Below, one piece after another: positions 1-5,502 of a stretch of 5,502 nucleotides of DNA. Below the pieces are notes generated by a model. That model was given only the letters and a program-made list of their open reading frames with translations. It had not been told where the DNA came from and did not search any database. Source of the stretch: an uncultured Ruminococcus sp. (GTDB lineage Bacteria; Bacillota; Clostridia; Oscillospirales; CAG-272). The position numbers and the translations under genes are program-made. Every line of letters begins with the position of its first letter. Within the stretch, counting starts at the first letter, position 1. The DNA is taken from NCBI GenBank assembly GCA_902796505.1, contig CADBPA010000152.1, positions 1 through 5,502 of the forward strand, given 5' to 3'.

Positions 1-1423
1 CGGCGGATTCCTCTTTGTGGTGAACGAGAAGGGACACGTGCTGTTCTCCTCCCAGAGCGAGGGATCCTTCAAACCCGACCTTGCCGAAAACGCGCAGGAT
101 CTGCGCGAGAGTGAAAATACGGCGCTGGCGCAGTTCGTGACCGCCGCGCTTTCGGAAAAGACCGATCTTGCGCTGATCGAGGCGGATGGCAAGGAATATT
201 ACATGACCGGCGCGCCGCTGCCGTCGGTCGGATGGGCCGCCGTCTCGGTGATGGACAAGGCGATCACCCACCAGCCGACCGAGCAGATGCTGCGCGGTTA
301 CGAAGAGATCAACGGCCGGGCGCTGGACGTCTACACCGAAAGCGCCGGAAGATCCGCGCAGACCTTCCTGATCGTGACCGGTATCCTGATCCTGCTTGCC
401 ACCGCCGCCTCGCTGATCCTTGCCGGGCGGGTGGTGAAGCCGCTCGAACATATGACGAAGCGGATCAATTCGCTGACCGGAGAGGACGCCGTGTTTGAAA
501 TGGAAAAGGCGTACAAGACCGGGGATGAGATCGAGATCCTCGCCGAGTCCTTCGCCTCGCTTTCGACCAAGACGCGCGAGTACATCAAGCAGATCACCGA
601 GATCACGGCGGAAAAGGAGCGCATCGGCACCGAGCTTGCGCTGGCGACGCGCATTCAGGCGGATATGCTTCCGAACATCTATCCCGCCTTCCCCGACCGG
701 ACCGAGTTCGATATTTACGCGACGATGGATCCGGCGCGCGAGGTCGGCGGAGACTTCTACGATTTCTTCCTGGTGGACGACGATCACCTCTGCATGCTGA
801 TCGCGGACGTCTCCGGAAAGGGCATCCCGGCGGCGCTCTTCATGATGGCGTCGCGTATCATCCTCGCGAGCAACGCAAAGCTCGGCAAATCCCCGGCGGA
901 GATCCTTGTGAGTACGAACGACACGATCTGCCAGAACAACCGCGAGGAGATGTTCGTGACCGTCTGGCTCGGTATTCTGGAGATCTCCACCGGCCGGCTG
1001 ACCGCCGCGAACGCCGGACACGAATACCCGGTGCTGATGCAGCCGGACGGAAGGTTTGAGATCGTGAAGGATAAGCACGGCTTCGTCATCGGCGGCATGA
1101 GCGGTATGAAATACAAGGAATACGAGCTCGATCTGAAACCCGGCGCGAGACTCTTCCTTTACACCGACGGCGTTCCCGAAGCGACGAACGCCGACAAGGA
1201 GCTCTTCGGCACCGACCGGATGCTTGCCGCGCTGAACGGCGAGCCGGACGCCGCGCCGGACCGAATGCTGAAAAACGTCCGCCGCGCGGTGGATGATTTC
1301 GTCCGGGACGCCGAGCAGTTCGACGACCTGACGATGCTGGGATTCGAATACAAAGGAACAACGCCGAAACAAAACGATCCGGGGAAGCCGGAATCCGAAG
1401 AAAAAGGAGACGCATCGATATGA
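1..1423 (+). CDS. Membrane sensor serine phosphatase (Cache-like sensor, TM, HAMP, PPM/SpoIIE; RsbU-like), 5' partial
   Basis: The frame is open from base 2, and the residues before the first GTG (17) read as a continuing sensor strand (GGFLFVVNEKG), so the gene starts outside the window. Counting from the codon at 2-4, 473 residues are visible. Residues 1-115 resemble the end of an extracytoplasmic dCache domain. A hydrophobic membrane segment lies at about 120-141, followed by HAMP (142-195) and a helical linker ending in LALATRIQADMLP, typical of RsbU-type phosphatases. The PPM/SpoIIE catalytic domain (about 236-450) has VGGDFYD (248-254), DVSGKG (269-274), NAGH (337-340), LYTDGVPEATN (386-396) and FDDLTML (440-446), so the metal-binding aspartates are present. 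The last ~20 residues are a polar tail. Such enzymes dephosphorylate STAS anti-anti-sigma proteins in response to a signal. The stop overlaps the STAS-fusion gene as ATGA, implying coupled translation. The substrates are probably the STAS domains encoded downstream (inference). Confidence 0.93.
   Translation, partial: GGFLFVVNEKGHVLFSSQSEGSFKPDLAENAQDLRESENTALAQFVTAALSEKTDLALIEADGKEYYMTGAPLPSVGWAAVSVMDKAITHQPTEQMLRGYEEINGRALDVYTESAGRSAQTFLIVTGILILLATAASLILAGRVVKPLEHMTKRINSLTGEDAVFEMEKAYKTGDEIEILAESFASLSTKTREYIKQITEITAEKERIGTELALATRIQADMLPNIYPAFPDRTEFDIYATMDPAREVGGDFYDFFLVDDDHLCMLIADVSGKGIPAALFMMASRIILASNAKLGKSPAEILVSTNDTICQNNREEMFVTVWLGILEISTGRLTAANAGHEYPVLMQPDGRFEIVKDKHGFVIGGMSGMKYKEYELDLKPGARLFLYTDGVPEATNADKELFGTDRMLAALNGEPDAAPDRMLKNVRRAVDDFVRDAEQFDDLTMLGFEYKGTTPKQNDPGKPESEEKGDASI
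1404..1410 (+). promoter_or_regulatory. Ribosome binding site of the STAS-kinase-HATPase gene
   Basis: AAGGAGA lies inside the end of the phosphatase gene, 9 nt before the ATG at 1420. A second in-frame ATG at 1423 would be 12 nt away. The spacing favours 1420, giving the ATGA stop/start overlap with the upstream gene. Confidence 0.75.
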
Positions 1424-3012
1424 TGAACGAAGTACAGACAACGATCACGAACGAGGAGGTCCGCATCGCCCTTTCGGGCAGGATTGACTCCAATAACGCG
1501 CACGCCGTGGAAGAAGAGGTGCTGGCCGCCGTCGCCGGCCGGGAGAAGCTCCCCGTCAGAATCGACGCCGAAAAGCTCGAATACATCTCCTCGGCGGGAC
1601 TGCGCGTGATCCTGCATCTGAAAAAAAGCGCGCCGGATCTCTGCATCACGAACGTGAACAGCGAGGTTTACGAGATCCTCGATATGACCGGATTTACGCA
1701 GATGATGACGGTGGAAAAAGCCTACCGCGTCGTCAGCGTGGAGGGCTGCGAGGAGATCGGGCGCGGCGCGAACGGTACGATCTACCGCATCGACAAGGAC
1801 AACGTCGTGAAGGTCTACAACAACGCCGACGCGCTTGCCGACATTCAGCATGAGCGCGAGGTCGCGCGCATCGCGCTCGTTCTCGGCATTCCGACGGCGA
1901 TCTCCTACGACGTCGTGCGCGTCGGAAACAGCTACGGCTCGGTCTTCGAGCTTCTGAACGCGAGCTGCTTCTCGAAGATCCTCGCCGAGCATCCGGAGCG
2001 GATGGATTGGTGCGTGAAGGAATACACCGAGATGCTGAAAAAGATCCACGGCACGCTCGTCCCCGAAGGAAAGCTGCCGGATATGAAGCAGACCGCGCTC
2101 GGCTGGGCGAAATTCATGAAGGACTATCTGCCGAAAGAAGAGGGCGACAAGCTCGTTTCGCTCATTGAGGCCGTTCCGCACGACGATCATATGATCCACG
2201 GCGACTACCACACGAAGAATCTCGAACTGCAGGGCGACGAGGTCCTGCTCATCGATATGGACACCCTCGCCGTCGGTCATCCGATCTTCGAGTTTGCAAG
2301 CATCTACAATTCCTTCATCGGCTATTCCGAGTACGATCACGAGACGGTCAAGCGGTTTCAGGGATTCGATTTTGAGACGGCGAAGACCTTCTGGAACAAG
2401 GTGCTCGCCGCCTATCTCGGAACGAACGACGAGAAGAAACTGCGCGAGGTGGAGAACAAGGCGCGCGTCATCGGTTACGCCCGCATGATCCGCCGCTCCA
2501 TCCGCCGCCACGGGCTGGAGACCGAGGCGGGAAAAGCCGAGATCGACCTTTGGACCGGCGAGCTGATCGACCTGCTCCATTCGACCGACAGCCTGCTCTT
2601 TTTGCGCAACGAGATGGAGATCGAGGCAAAGAGCGAGCGCCTTCCCGAAGTGCTCTCCTTCATTGAACAGCATCTCGAAGCCTGCGCATGCCCGGCGAAG
2701 CTGCGGATGCAGATCGCGATCGCCGCGGAGGAGATCTTCGTCAATATCGCCAATTACGCCTATGCGCCCAAGGTCGGAAAAGCGACCGTCCGCGTCGAGA
2801 TTTCGGAGGATCCGATCCGCGTTACGCTAATTTTTGTTGACAACGGAAAGCCTTTCGATCCCACAAAAAAGAACGATCCGGACATCTCCCTCCCGGCGGA
2901 AGAGCGCGACATCGGCGGACTCGGCATCTTCATGACAAAGAAGATCATGGACGACGTGATCTACGAATACGCCGACGGGAAGAACATTCTGACGCTCAAA
3001 AAGGAGCTGTGA
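1420..3012 (+). CDS. Three-module partner-switch protein: STAS + APH/choline-kinase-like + RsbW-like HATPase
   Basis: This 530-aa cytoplasmic protein has no membrane segment and three domains. Residues 1-105 are an STAS anti-anti-sigma domain with YISSAGLRVIL (55-65); Ser58 aligns with the phospho-acceptor serine of SpoIIAA/RsbV. Residues 108-385 are a kinase-fold domain of the aminoglycoside phosphotransferase/choline kinase type: glycine loop IGRGANGT (113-120), Lys131 in VVKVY, Glu145/147, catalytic loop HGDYHTKNL (260-268) with Asp262 and Asn267, and metal-binding Asp279 in LLIDMD. It resembles the family I recall as TIGR02172 (Fibrobacter paralogous family); this is from memory. Residues 400-530 are a GHKL HATPase like RsbW/SpoIIAB, with N box EEIFVN (437-442), G1 DNGKPFD (474-480) and G2 IGGLGIFMTKK (498-508). 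RsbW-type domains phosphorylate STAS serines and sequester sigma factors. Here acceptor and kinase share one chain. The kinase-like domain's substrate is unknown. Confidence 0.9.
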   Translation: MMNEVQTTITNEEVRIALSGRIDSNNAHAVEEEVLAAVAGREKLPVRIDAEKLEYISSAGLRVILHLKKSAPDLCITNVNSEVYEILDMTGFTQMMTVEKAYRVVSVEGCEEIGRGANGTIYRIDKDNVVKVYNNADALADIQHEREVARIALVLGIPTAISYDVVRVGNSYGSVFELLNASCFSKILAEHPERMDWCVKEYTEMLKKIHGTLVPEGKLPDMKQTALGWAKFMKDYLPKEEGDKLVSLIEAVPHDDHMIHGDYHTKNLELQGDEVLLIDMDTLAVGHPIFEFASIYNSFIGYSEYDHETVKRFQGFDFETAKTFWNKVLAAYLGTNDEKKLREVENKARVIGYARMIRRSIRRHGLETEAGKAEIDLWTGELIDLLHSTDSLLFLRNEMEIEAKSERLPEVLSFIEQHLEACACPAKLRMQIAIAAEEIFVNIANYAYAPKVGKATVRVEISEDPIRVTLIFVDNGKPFDPTKKNDPDISLPAEERDIGGLGIFMTKKIMDDVIYEYADGKNILTLKKEL

Positions 3013-3893
3013 TGAAAAATTTTCCGAAAAAGATCGACCTGCATATGCACGGGGTGTTCTCCGACGGGACCGATACCCCGGCGGAGCTTCTGCGGCATAT
3101 CAAGGAGACCGGCATCACGCTCTTTGCGCTGACCGATCACGACACGGCGGCGGGCTGCGCCGAAGTACGCAGGCTTCTCCGCTACGGCGATCCGGATTTT
3201 CTTTCGGGCGTGGAGTTTTCCTGCAAGGACGGGCAGGGGCAATATCATATCCTCGGCTACGGCTTTGACGAGGATGCCCCGGCGATGCGCGAGATCTTCG
3301 AGAAAGGACACGGCTACCGCGTCAGCAAACTCCGCCGGCGGCTGGATTTTCTGAAAGAGACCTTCGGCTTTTCCTTCTCCGACGAGGACGTCGCCTCGCT
3401 TTACGCCGAGAACAACCCCGGCAAGCCGCATATCGCAAAACTGATGGTCCGATACGGATACGCCGAAAGCATATCCGACGCGATCTGCCGCTATATCAAC
3501 CAATTCCACACGAAGAGCGAATATATTCTCCCCGAAGAGGCGATCTCGGCGATCCTTGCGTCGGGCGGCATTCCGGTGCTGGCGCATCCCTCCTTCGGGC
3601 GGGGCGACGAGATCATTCTCGGCGAGCAGATGGAGGGGCGCCTCCGCCGGCTCATCGGCTTCGGCCTGCAGGGGGTGGAGGCCTTCTACTCCGGTTTTTC
3701 GGCAAAGCTGCAAAACGAAATGCTCGGCTTTGCCGACCGCTACGGCCTTTACGTGACCGCCGGGAGCGATTACCACGGAACGAACAAGCTCGTCCGCCTC
3801 GGCGACACCAACCTGCCGGACGGCGGCAACTATCCCGCAGGCCTTTGCCGTTTTCTTTCGGAGCTTTCCGATCGCGGAAAGATCCGCTGCTGA
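3012..3893 (+). CDS. PHP-domain metal-dependent phosphoesterase (nucleoside 3',5'-bisphosphate phosphatase / RNase AM type)
   Basis: The ATG at 3012 shares its A with the TGA stop of the STAS-kinase-HATPase gene (TGATG), and AAGGAG sits at 3001-3006, 5 nt upstream. A GTG at 3009 is too close to that site. The product is 293 aa, a usual length for stand-alone PHP phosphatases, with no signal peptide. All nine expected metal ligands are visible: His11 and His13 (DLHMHG), Asp18 (SDGT), His43 (TDHDT), Glu68 (GVEFS), His79 (YHILGY), His192 (AHPSFG), Asp253 and His255 (GSDYHG). This pattern matches the trinuclear-metal PHP family that includes E. coli YciV/RNase AM and related bisphosphate phosphatases, which act on nucleoside 3',5'-bisphosphates such as pAp or on short RNA 5' ends. 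The exact substrate cannot be read from sequence. Its position between the partner-switch genes suggests co-expression, but a mechanistic link is not shown. Confidence 0.88.
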   Translation: MKNFPKKIDLHMHGVFSDGTDTPAELLRHIKETGITLFALTDHDTAAGCAEVRRLLRYGDPDFLSGVEFSCKDGQGQYHILGYGFDEDAPAMREIFEKGHGYRVSKLRRRLDFLKETFGFSFSDEDVASLYAENNPGKPHIAKLMVRYGYAESISDAICRYINQFHTKSEYILPEEAISAILASGGIPVLAHPSFGRGDEIILGEQMEGRLRRLIGFGLQGVEAFYSGFSAKLQNEMLGFADRYGLYVTAGSDYHGTNKLVRLGDTNLPDGGNYPAGLCRFLSELSDRGKIRC

Positions 3894-3911
3894 TCCTTCC
3901 GAAAATGATTG

Positions 3912-3919
3912 AAAGAGGT
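3912..3919 (+). promoter_or_regulatory. Ribosome binding site of the stand-alone STAS gene
   Basis: AAAGAGGT is one mismatch from AAGGAGGT and lies 7 nt before the ATG at 3927. It fixes the start at this ATG rather than at the in-frame TTG at 3909, which would put the ribosome binding site inside the coding sequence. Confidence 0.75.
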
Positions 3920-3926
3920 AACTTTT

Positions 3927-4226
3927 ATGCTGACGATCCAAACCAAAAACGAAAACAATATTCTCACCCTCTCGCTCGACGGACGGCTCGACACCACGAC
4001 CGCGCCGCTTCTCGAAGACGAACTGCAGAAATCGCTTCCCGGCAAGGACGCGCTGATCTTCGATCTTGAAAAGCTCGAATACATCTCCTCGGCAGGGCTT
4101 CGCGTTCTCCTCTCCGCGCAGAAACGGATGCTCGGCGAGGGCGGAATGAAGCTCATCCACGTCGGCGAAACGGTCGCGGAGATCTTCGAGGTGACCGGTT
4201 TTTCGGACATTCTCACCATCGAATAA
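3927..4226 (+). CDS. Stand-alone STAS anti-anti-sigma factor (RsbV/SpoIIAA-like)
   Basis: This 99-aa protein is a single STAS domain of the usual length for anti-sigma factor antagonists. The fold signature is clear: an N-terminal strand pair ending in LSLDGRLDTTTAPLLEDEL (14-32), the strand DALIFDLEKLEYISSAGLRV (41-60), and a C-terminal EVTGFSDILTIE (88-99). Ser55 in YISSAGLRVLL aligns with the phospho-acceptor serine of SpoIIAA/RsbV. The usual preceding Asp is Ser54 here, as in the SSAGLR subgroup of STAS proteins. In partner switching the unphosphorylated form binds the HATPase kinase and frees its target. The likely partners are the HATPase module at 1420-3012 as kinase and the PPM phosphatase at 1-1423, by operon context. 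It follows the PHP gene by 33 nt. It shares a 26-nt perfect DNA match with the STAS module of the fusion gene, suggesting common descent or conversion. Confidence 0.93.
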   Translation: MLTIQTKNENNILTLSLDGRLDTTTAPLLEDELQKSLPGKDALIFDLEKLEYISSAGLRVLLSAQKRMLGEGGMKLIHVGETVAEIFEVTGFSDILTIE

Positions 4227-4227
4227 G

Positions 4228-4773
4228 ATGATCCTTTACGTCAACGCCTGCGTCAGGGAGGGATCGCGCACCGCGCGCCTCGCCTCCGCCCTGCTCGCAA
4301 AACTCGGCGGAGAATACCGCGAGCGCAGGCTTGCGGAGGAGAGGCTTTCTCCCCTCTCGGCGGCCGCTCTGCAGGCGCGGGACGAGCGGATCGCAAAGAG
4401 AGATTACGCCGACGCGTCCTTTGCCCTCGCAAAGGAATTTGCCGCGGCGGACGTCATCGTCATCGCCGCGCCCTTCTGGGATCTCTCCTTCCCCGCTCTG
4501 CTGAAGGTGTATCTCGAAAATATTTACGTGACCGGCATCGTCTCGGAATATACCGACGCCGGGATCCCGCACGGCCTCTGCCGCGCAAAAAGGCTCTTTT
4601 ACGTCACGACCGCCGGCGGCCCCTATCTTCCGGACTTCAGCTACGATCTGATCCGCCGGATGGCGACCGAGTATTTCGGCATCCCCGAAACCCGGCTGAT
4701 CTGTGCCGAAATGCTCGACGTGCGCGGCTATGACGCGGAGGAAATTCTCGAAAAAGCCATCCGCTCGCTCTGA
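4228..4773 (+). CDS. Flavodoxin-fold NAD(P)H-dependent oxidoreductase (azoreductase-like)
   Basis: This 181-aa soluble protein has a flavodoxin-like fold of the NAD(P)H:quinone/azo-reductase family (Flavodoxin_2). The N-terminal strand ILYVNAC (2-8) is followed by a Ser/Thr/Arg-rich turn, REGSRTARLA (10-19), in the FMN phosphate-binding position. ADVIVIAAPFWDLSFPALLKVYLENI (74-99) contains the flavin-ring loop and following helix typical of AzoR/MdaB-type enzymes (compare APMYNF in AzoR). YVTTAGGPY (125-133) is the second flavin-contact loop. It is somewhat shorter than the ~200 aa of AzoR. Such enzymes use FMN and NAD(P)H to reduce quinones, azo or nitro compounds; the natural substrate is unknown. 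The ATG lies 1 nt after the stop of the STAS gene and has no recognisable Shine-Dalgarno site, so translation probably depends on coupling. It is the last gene before the terminator at 4791-4817. A role in the signalling pathway is not evident. Confidence 0.85.
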   Translation: MILYVNACVREGSRTARLASALLAKLGGEYRERRLAEERLSPLSAAALQARDERIAKRDYADASFALAKEFAAADVIVIAAPFWDLSFPALLKVYLENIYVTGIVSEYTDAGIPHGLCRAKRLFYVTTAGGPYLPDFSYDLIRRMATEYFGIPETRLICAEMLDVRGYDAEEILEKAIRSL

Positions 4774-4790
4774 ACGATCATAAATTCCCC

Positions 4791-4817
4791 GATCCGGCGC
4801 ACCGCCGGATCTTTTTT
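4791..4817 (+). terminator. Rho-independent terminator of the partner-switch operon
   Basis: A perfect 9-bp G+C-rich stem, GATCCGGCG (4791-4799) with CGCCGGATC (4803-4811), closes a CAC loop and is followed by six T (4812-4817). It starts 17 nt after the oxidoreductase stop and separates the operon from the channel gene. There is no matching A-tract on the upstream side, so termination is probably one-directional. Confidence 0.93.
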
Positions 4818-4836
4818 ATCAAAAAAAGAAAAATAC

Positions 4837-4865
4837 TTGACTATCCGGTCGGATTATGCTATAAT
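4837..4865 (+). promoter_or_regulatory. Sigma-A promoter with extended -10 for the MscS-family gene
   Basis: The -35 TTGACT (4837-4842) is one base from consensus. A 17-nt spacer leads to a perfect -10 TATAAT (4860-4865), preceded by TGC (4857-4859), an extended -10 element. The surrounding bases are A+T-rich, unlike the coding sequence. Transcription would start near 4872, giving a leader of about 45 nt before the ATG at 4919. Confidence 0.88.
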
Positions 4866-4876
4866 TTTTACCAAGA

Positions 4877-4900
4877 GAAAAGCGCGGTCAAGCGCTTTTC
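4877..4900 (+). promoter_or_regulatory. Leader inverted repeat (9-bp hairpin) before the MscS-family gene
   Basis: GAAAAGCGC (4877-4885) and GCGCTTTTC (4892-4900) are perfect inverted repeats around the 6-nt GGTCAA. They sit at the predicted 5' end of the transcript, 5 nt before the AAGGAG site. The repeat could be a 5' stabilising hairpin, a translation-control structure, or an operator just downstream of the promoter. No T-run follows, so it is not a terminator. Its function is not known. Confidence 0.55.
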
Positions 4901-4905
4901 CGAAA

Positions 4906-4911
4906 AAGGAG
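4906..4911 (+). promoter_or_regulatory. Ribosome binding site of the MscS-family gene
   Basis: AAGGAG ends 7 nt before the ATG at 4919. Another in-frame ATG at 4913 is only 1 nt away, too close for initiation, so 4919 is the preferred start. Confidence 0.8.
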
Positions 4912-4918
4912 AATGAAA

Positions 4919-5502
4919 ATGAAAAACAAAGAAACCGATTTCAAGCCGACCGCCGGCTTCTTTATCCGCTGTGCGGCGCTGCTCATCCTGATGGTATACG
5001 CCTTTCTGATGGCGTTCGGCAGATGGATGTTCGATCCGCTGAATAGCTTCTGGCGCAGCCTCTACTTCTTCGGCAACGCCGGAGAATACAACATCGCCGT
5101 CCGCCTGATCAGCTACGTGATCTTCTTCCTCGGCCTCAGCTGGGCGGTCCGCAAATTGATCGGCTGGATCAGCATTCCGCTCAAAAAGGGCAAAGCCGTC
5201 GTGGATATGTTCTGCAGCCTCATCAAGTATGCGGCGGTGATCGTCCTGCTCTTCTTCATCCTCAAGACCTTCGGGGTGGATACGACCGCCATTCTGGCTG
5301 GCATCGGGATCCTCGGGCTGGTCGTCGGTCTCGGCGCGCAGCCGCTGATCTCCGATATTCTCGCCGGTCTCTTCATCGTCTTTGAGAAGGTCTTTGACGT
5401 CGGAGACATCATCGTCGTGAACGGTTTCCGCGGCACGGTCAAGGAGATCGGCATCCGCACGACGCAGATCGTCGACGCCGGCGGAAATATCAAGATCATC
5501 AA
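4919..5502 (+). CDS. MscS-family mechanosensitive ion channel, 3' partial
   Basis: The frame is open from the ATG at 4919 to the window edge, giving 194 codons with no stop. Hydrophobic segments lie at about residues 14-34, 59-77 and 101-118. They are followed by a glycine/alanine-rich pore-lining helix at about 121-156, with GIGILGLVVGLGAQPLISDI at 128-147, the hallmark of the MscS TM3 (compare GLAVGLALQGSLSNLAAG in E. coli MscS). The start of the cytoplasmic beta domain follows: FDVGDIIVVNGFRGTVKEIG (159-178), then TTQIVDAGGNIKIIN at the edge. Such inner-membrane channels open under membrane tension and release small solutes during hypo-osmotic shock. The compact N-terminus with about three membrane segments before the pore helix suggests a small MscS homologue. 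It has its own promoter and lies after a terminator, so it is a separate transcription unit from the signalling operon. Confidence 0.93.
   Translation, partial: MKNKETDFKPTAGFFIRCAALLILMVYAFLMAFGRWMFDPLNSFWRSLYFFGNAGEYNIAVRLISYVIFFLGLSWAVRKLIGWISIPLKKGKAVVDMFCSLIKYAAVIVLLFFILKTFGVDTTAILAGIGILGLVVGLGAQPLISDILAGLFIVFEKVFDVGDIIVVNGFRGTVKEIGIRTTQIVDAGGNIKII

Noticed and set aside
17..19. GTG as the true start of the sensor phosphatase gene
   Set aside because: The frame is open upstream to the window edge with sensor-like residues. A start here would cut the Cache-like domain and remove the first membrane anchor expected of such proteins.
1159..2673. Long open frame of 504 codons on the - strand
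   Set aside because: It lies antisense to the end of the phosphatase and most of the STAS-kinase-HATPase gene, both with clear family motifs. Its product shows no recognisable domain. Such shadow frames are common opposite G+C-rich genes.
2837..2842. Perfect TTGACA, a possible internal -35 in an A+T-rich patch
   Set aside because: No TATAAT-like sequence lies 16-18 nt downstream, and the bases encode the conserved HATPase G1 box region (FVDNGKPFD).
3909..3926. TTG start giving a STAS protein six residues longer
   Set aside because: The good ribosome binding site at 3912-3919 would lie inside the coding sequence. The ATG at 3927 has ideal spacing and gives the usual STAS N-terminus.
2961..4160. 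Long open frame of 399 codons on the - strand
   Set aside because: It is antisense to the PHP and STAS genes, crosses their boundary, and shows no recognisable motif or good ribosome binding site. I treat it as a shadow frame.
4837..5046. Short open frame of 69 codons on the + strand over the channel promoter and start
   Set aside because: Its first codons coincide with the promoter, and it reads out of frame through the channel gene. No supporting ribosome binding site or motif.
5113..5502. Open frame of 129 codons on the - strand at the right edge
   Set aside because: It is antisense to the MscS-family channel gene, whose pore-helix motif is unmistakable.

Overview
This G+C-rich bacterial window, with mostly G/C third codon positions, has strong AAGGAG-type ribosome binding sites and a near-consensus sigma-A promoter. 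Genes are tightly packed and often overlap by 1-4 bases. These traits, plus the RsbU/STAS/HATPase protein families, suggest a G+C-rich member of the Clostridia (Oscillospirales-like, probably a gut lineage). That placement is inference; no marker gene is present.

Positions 1-4773 look like one co-directional operon on the + strand, closed by an intrinsic terminator at 4791-4817. Its genes are: (1) a membrane sensor phosphatase (Cache-like sensor, TM, HAMP, PPM/SpoIIE-type serine phosphatase), cut off by the left edge; (2) a 530-aa three-module protein made of an STAS domain, an aminoglycoside/choline-kinase-like domain and an RsbW/SpoIIAB-like HATPase; (3) a PHP-family phosphoesterase with all nine metal ligands; (4) a 99-aa stand-alone STAS protein; (5) a 181-aa NAD(P)H/FMN oxidoreductase of the flavodoxin-fold azoreductase type. 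Junctions 1/2, 2/3 and 4/5 are an ATGA overlap, a TGATG overlap and a 1-nt gap, so translational coupling is likely. The 3/4 gap is 33 nt and carries a good ribosome binding site.

Genes 1, 2 and 4 supply the three biochemical roles of a partner-switching signalling pathway: phosphatase, STAS phospho-acceptor and serine kinase/anti-sigma. A signal outside the membrane would change the phosphatase, which would remove phosphate from the STAS domains, while the HATPase would add it. Two things are unusual. Acceptor and kinase are joined in one chain around an intact small-molecule-kinase-like domain, and no sigma factor is visible. The output is therefore unknown from this window.

From 4837 onwards a separate transcription unit begins: an extended -10 sigma-A promoter, a 5'-UTR hairpin, a ribosome binding site, and an MscS-family mechanosensitive channel gene that runs off the right edge. 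I found no tRNA, rRNA, CRISPR array, IS element or other mobile element. No non-coding stretch exceeds about 150 bases.
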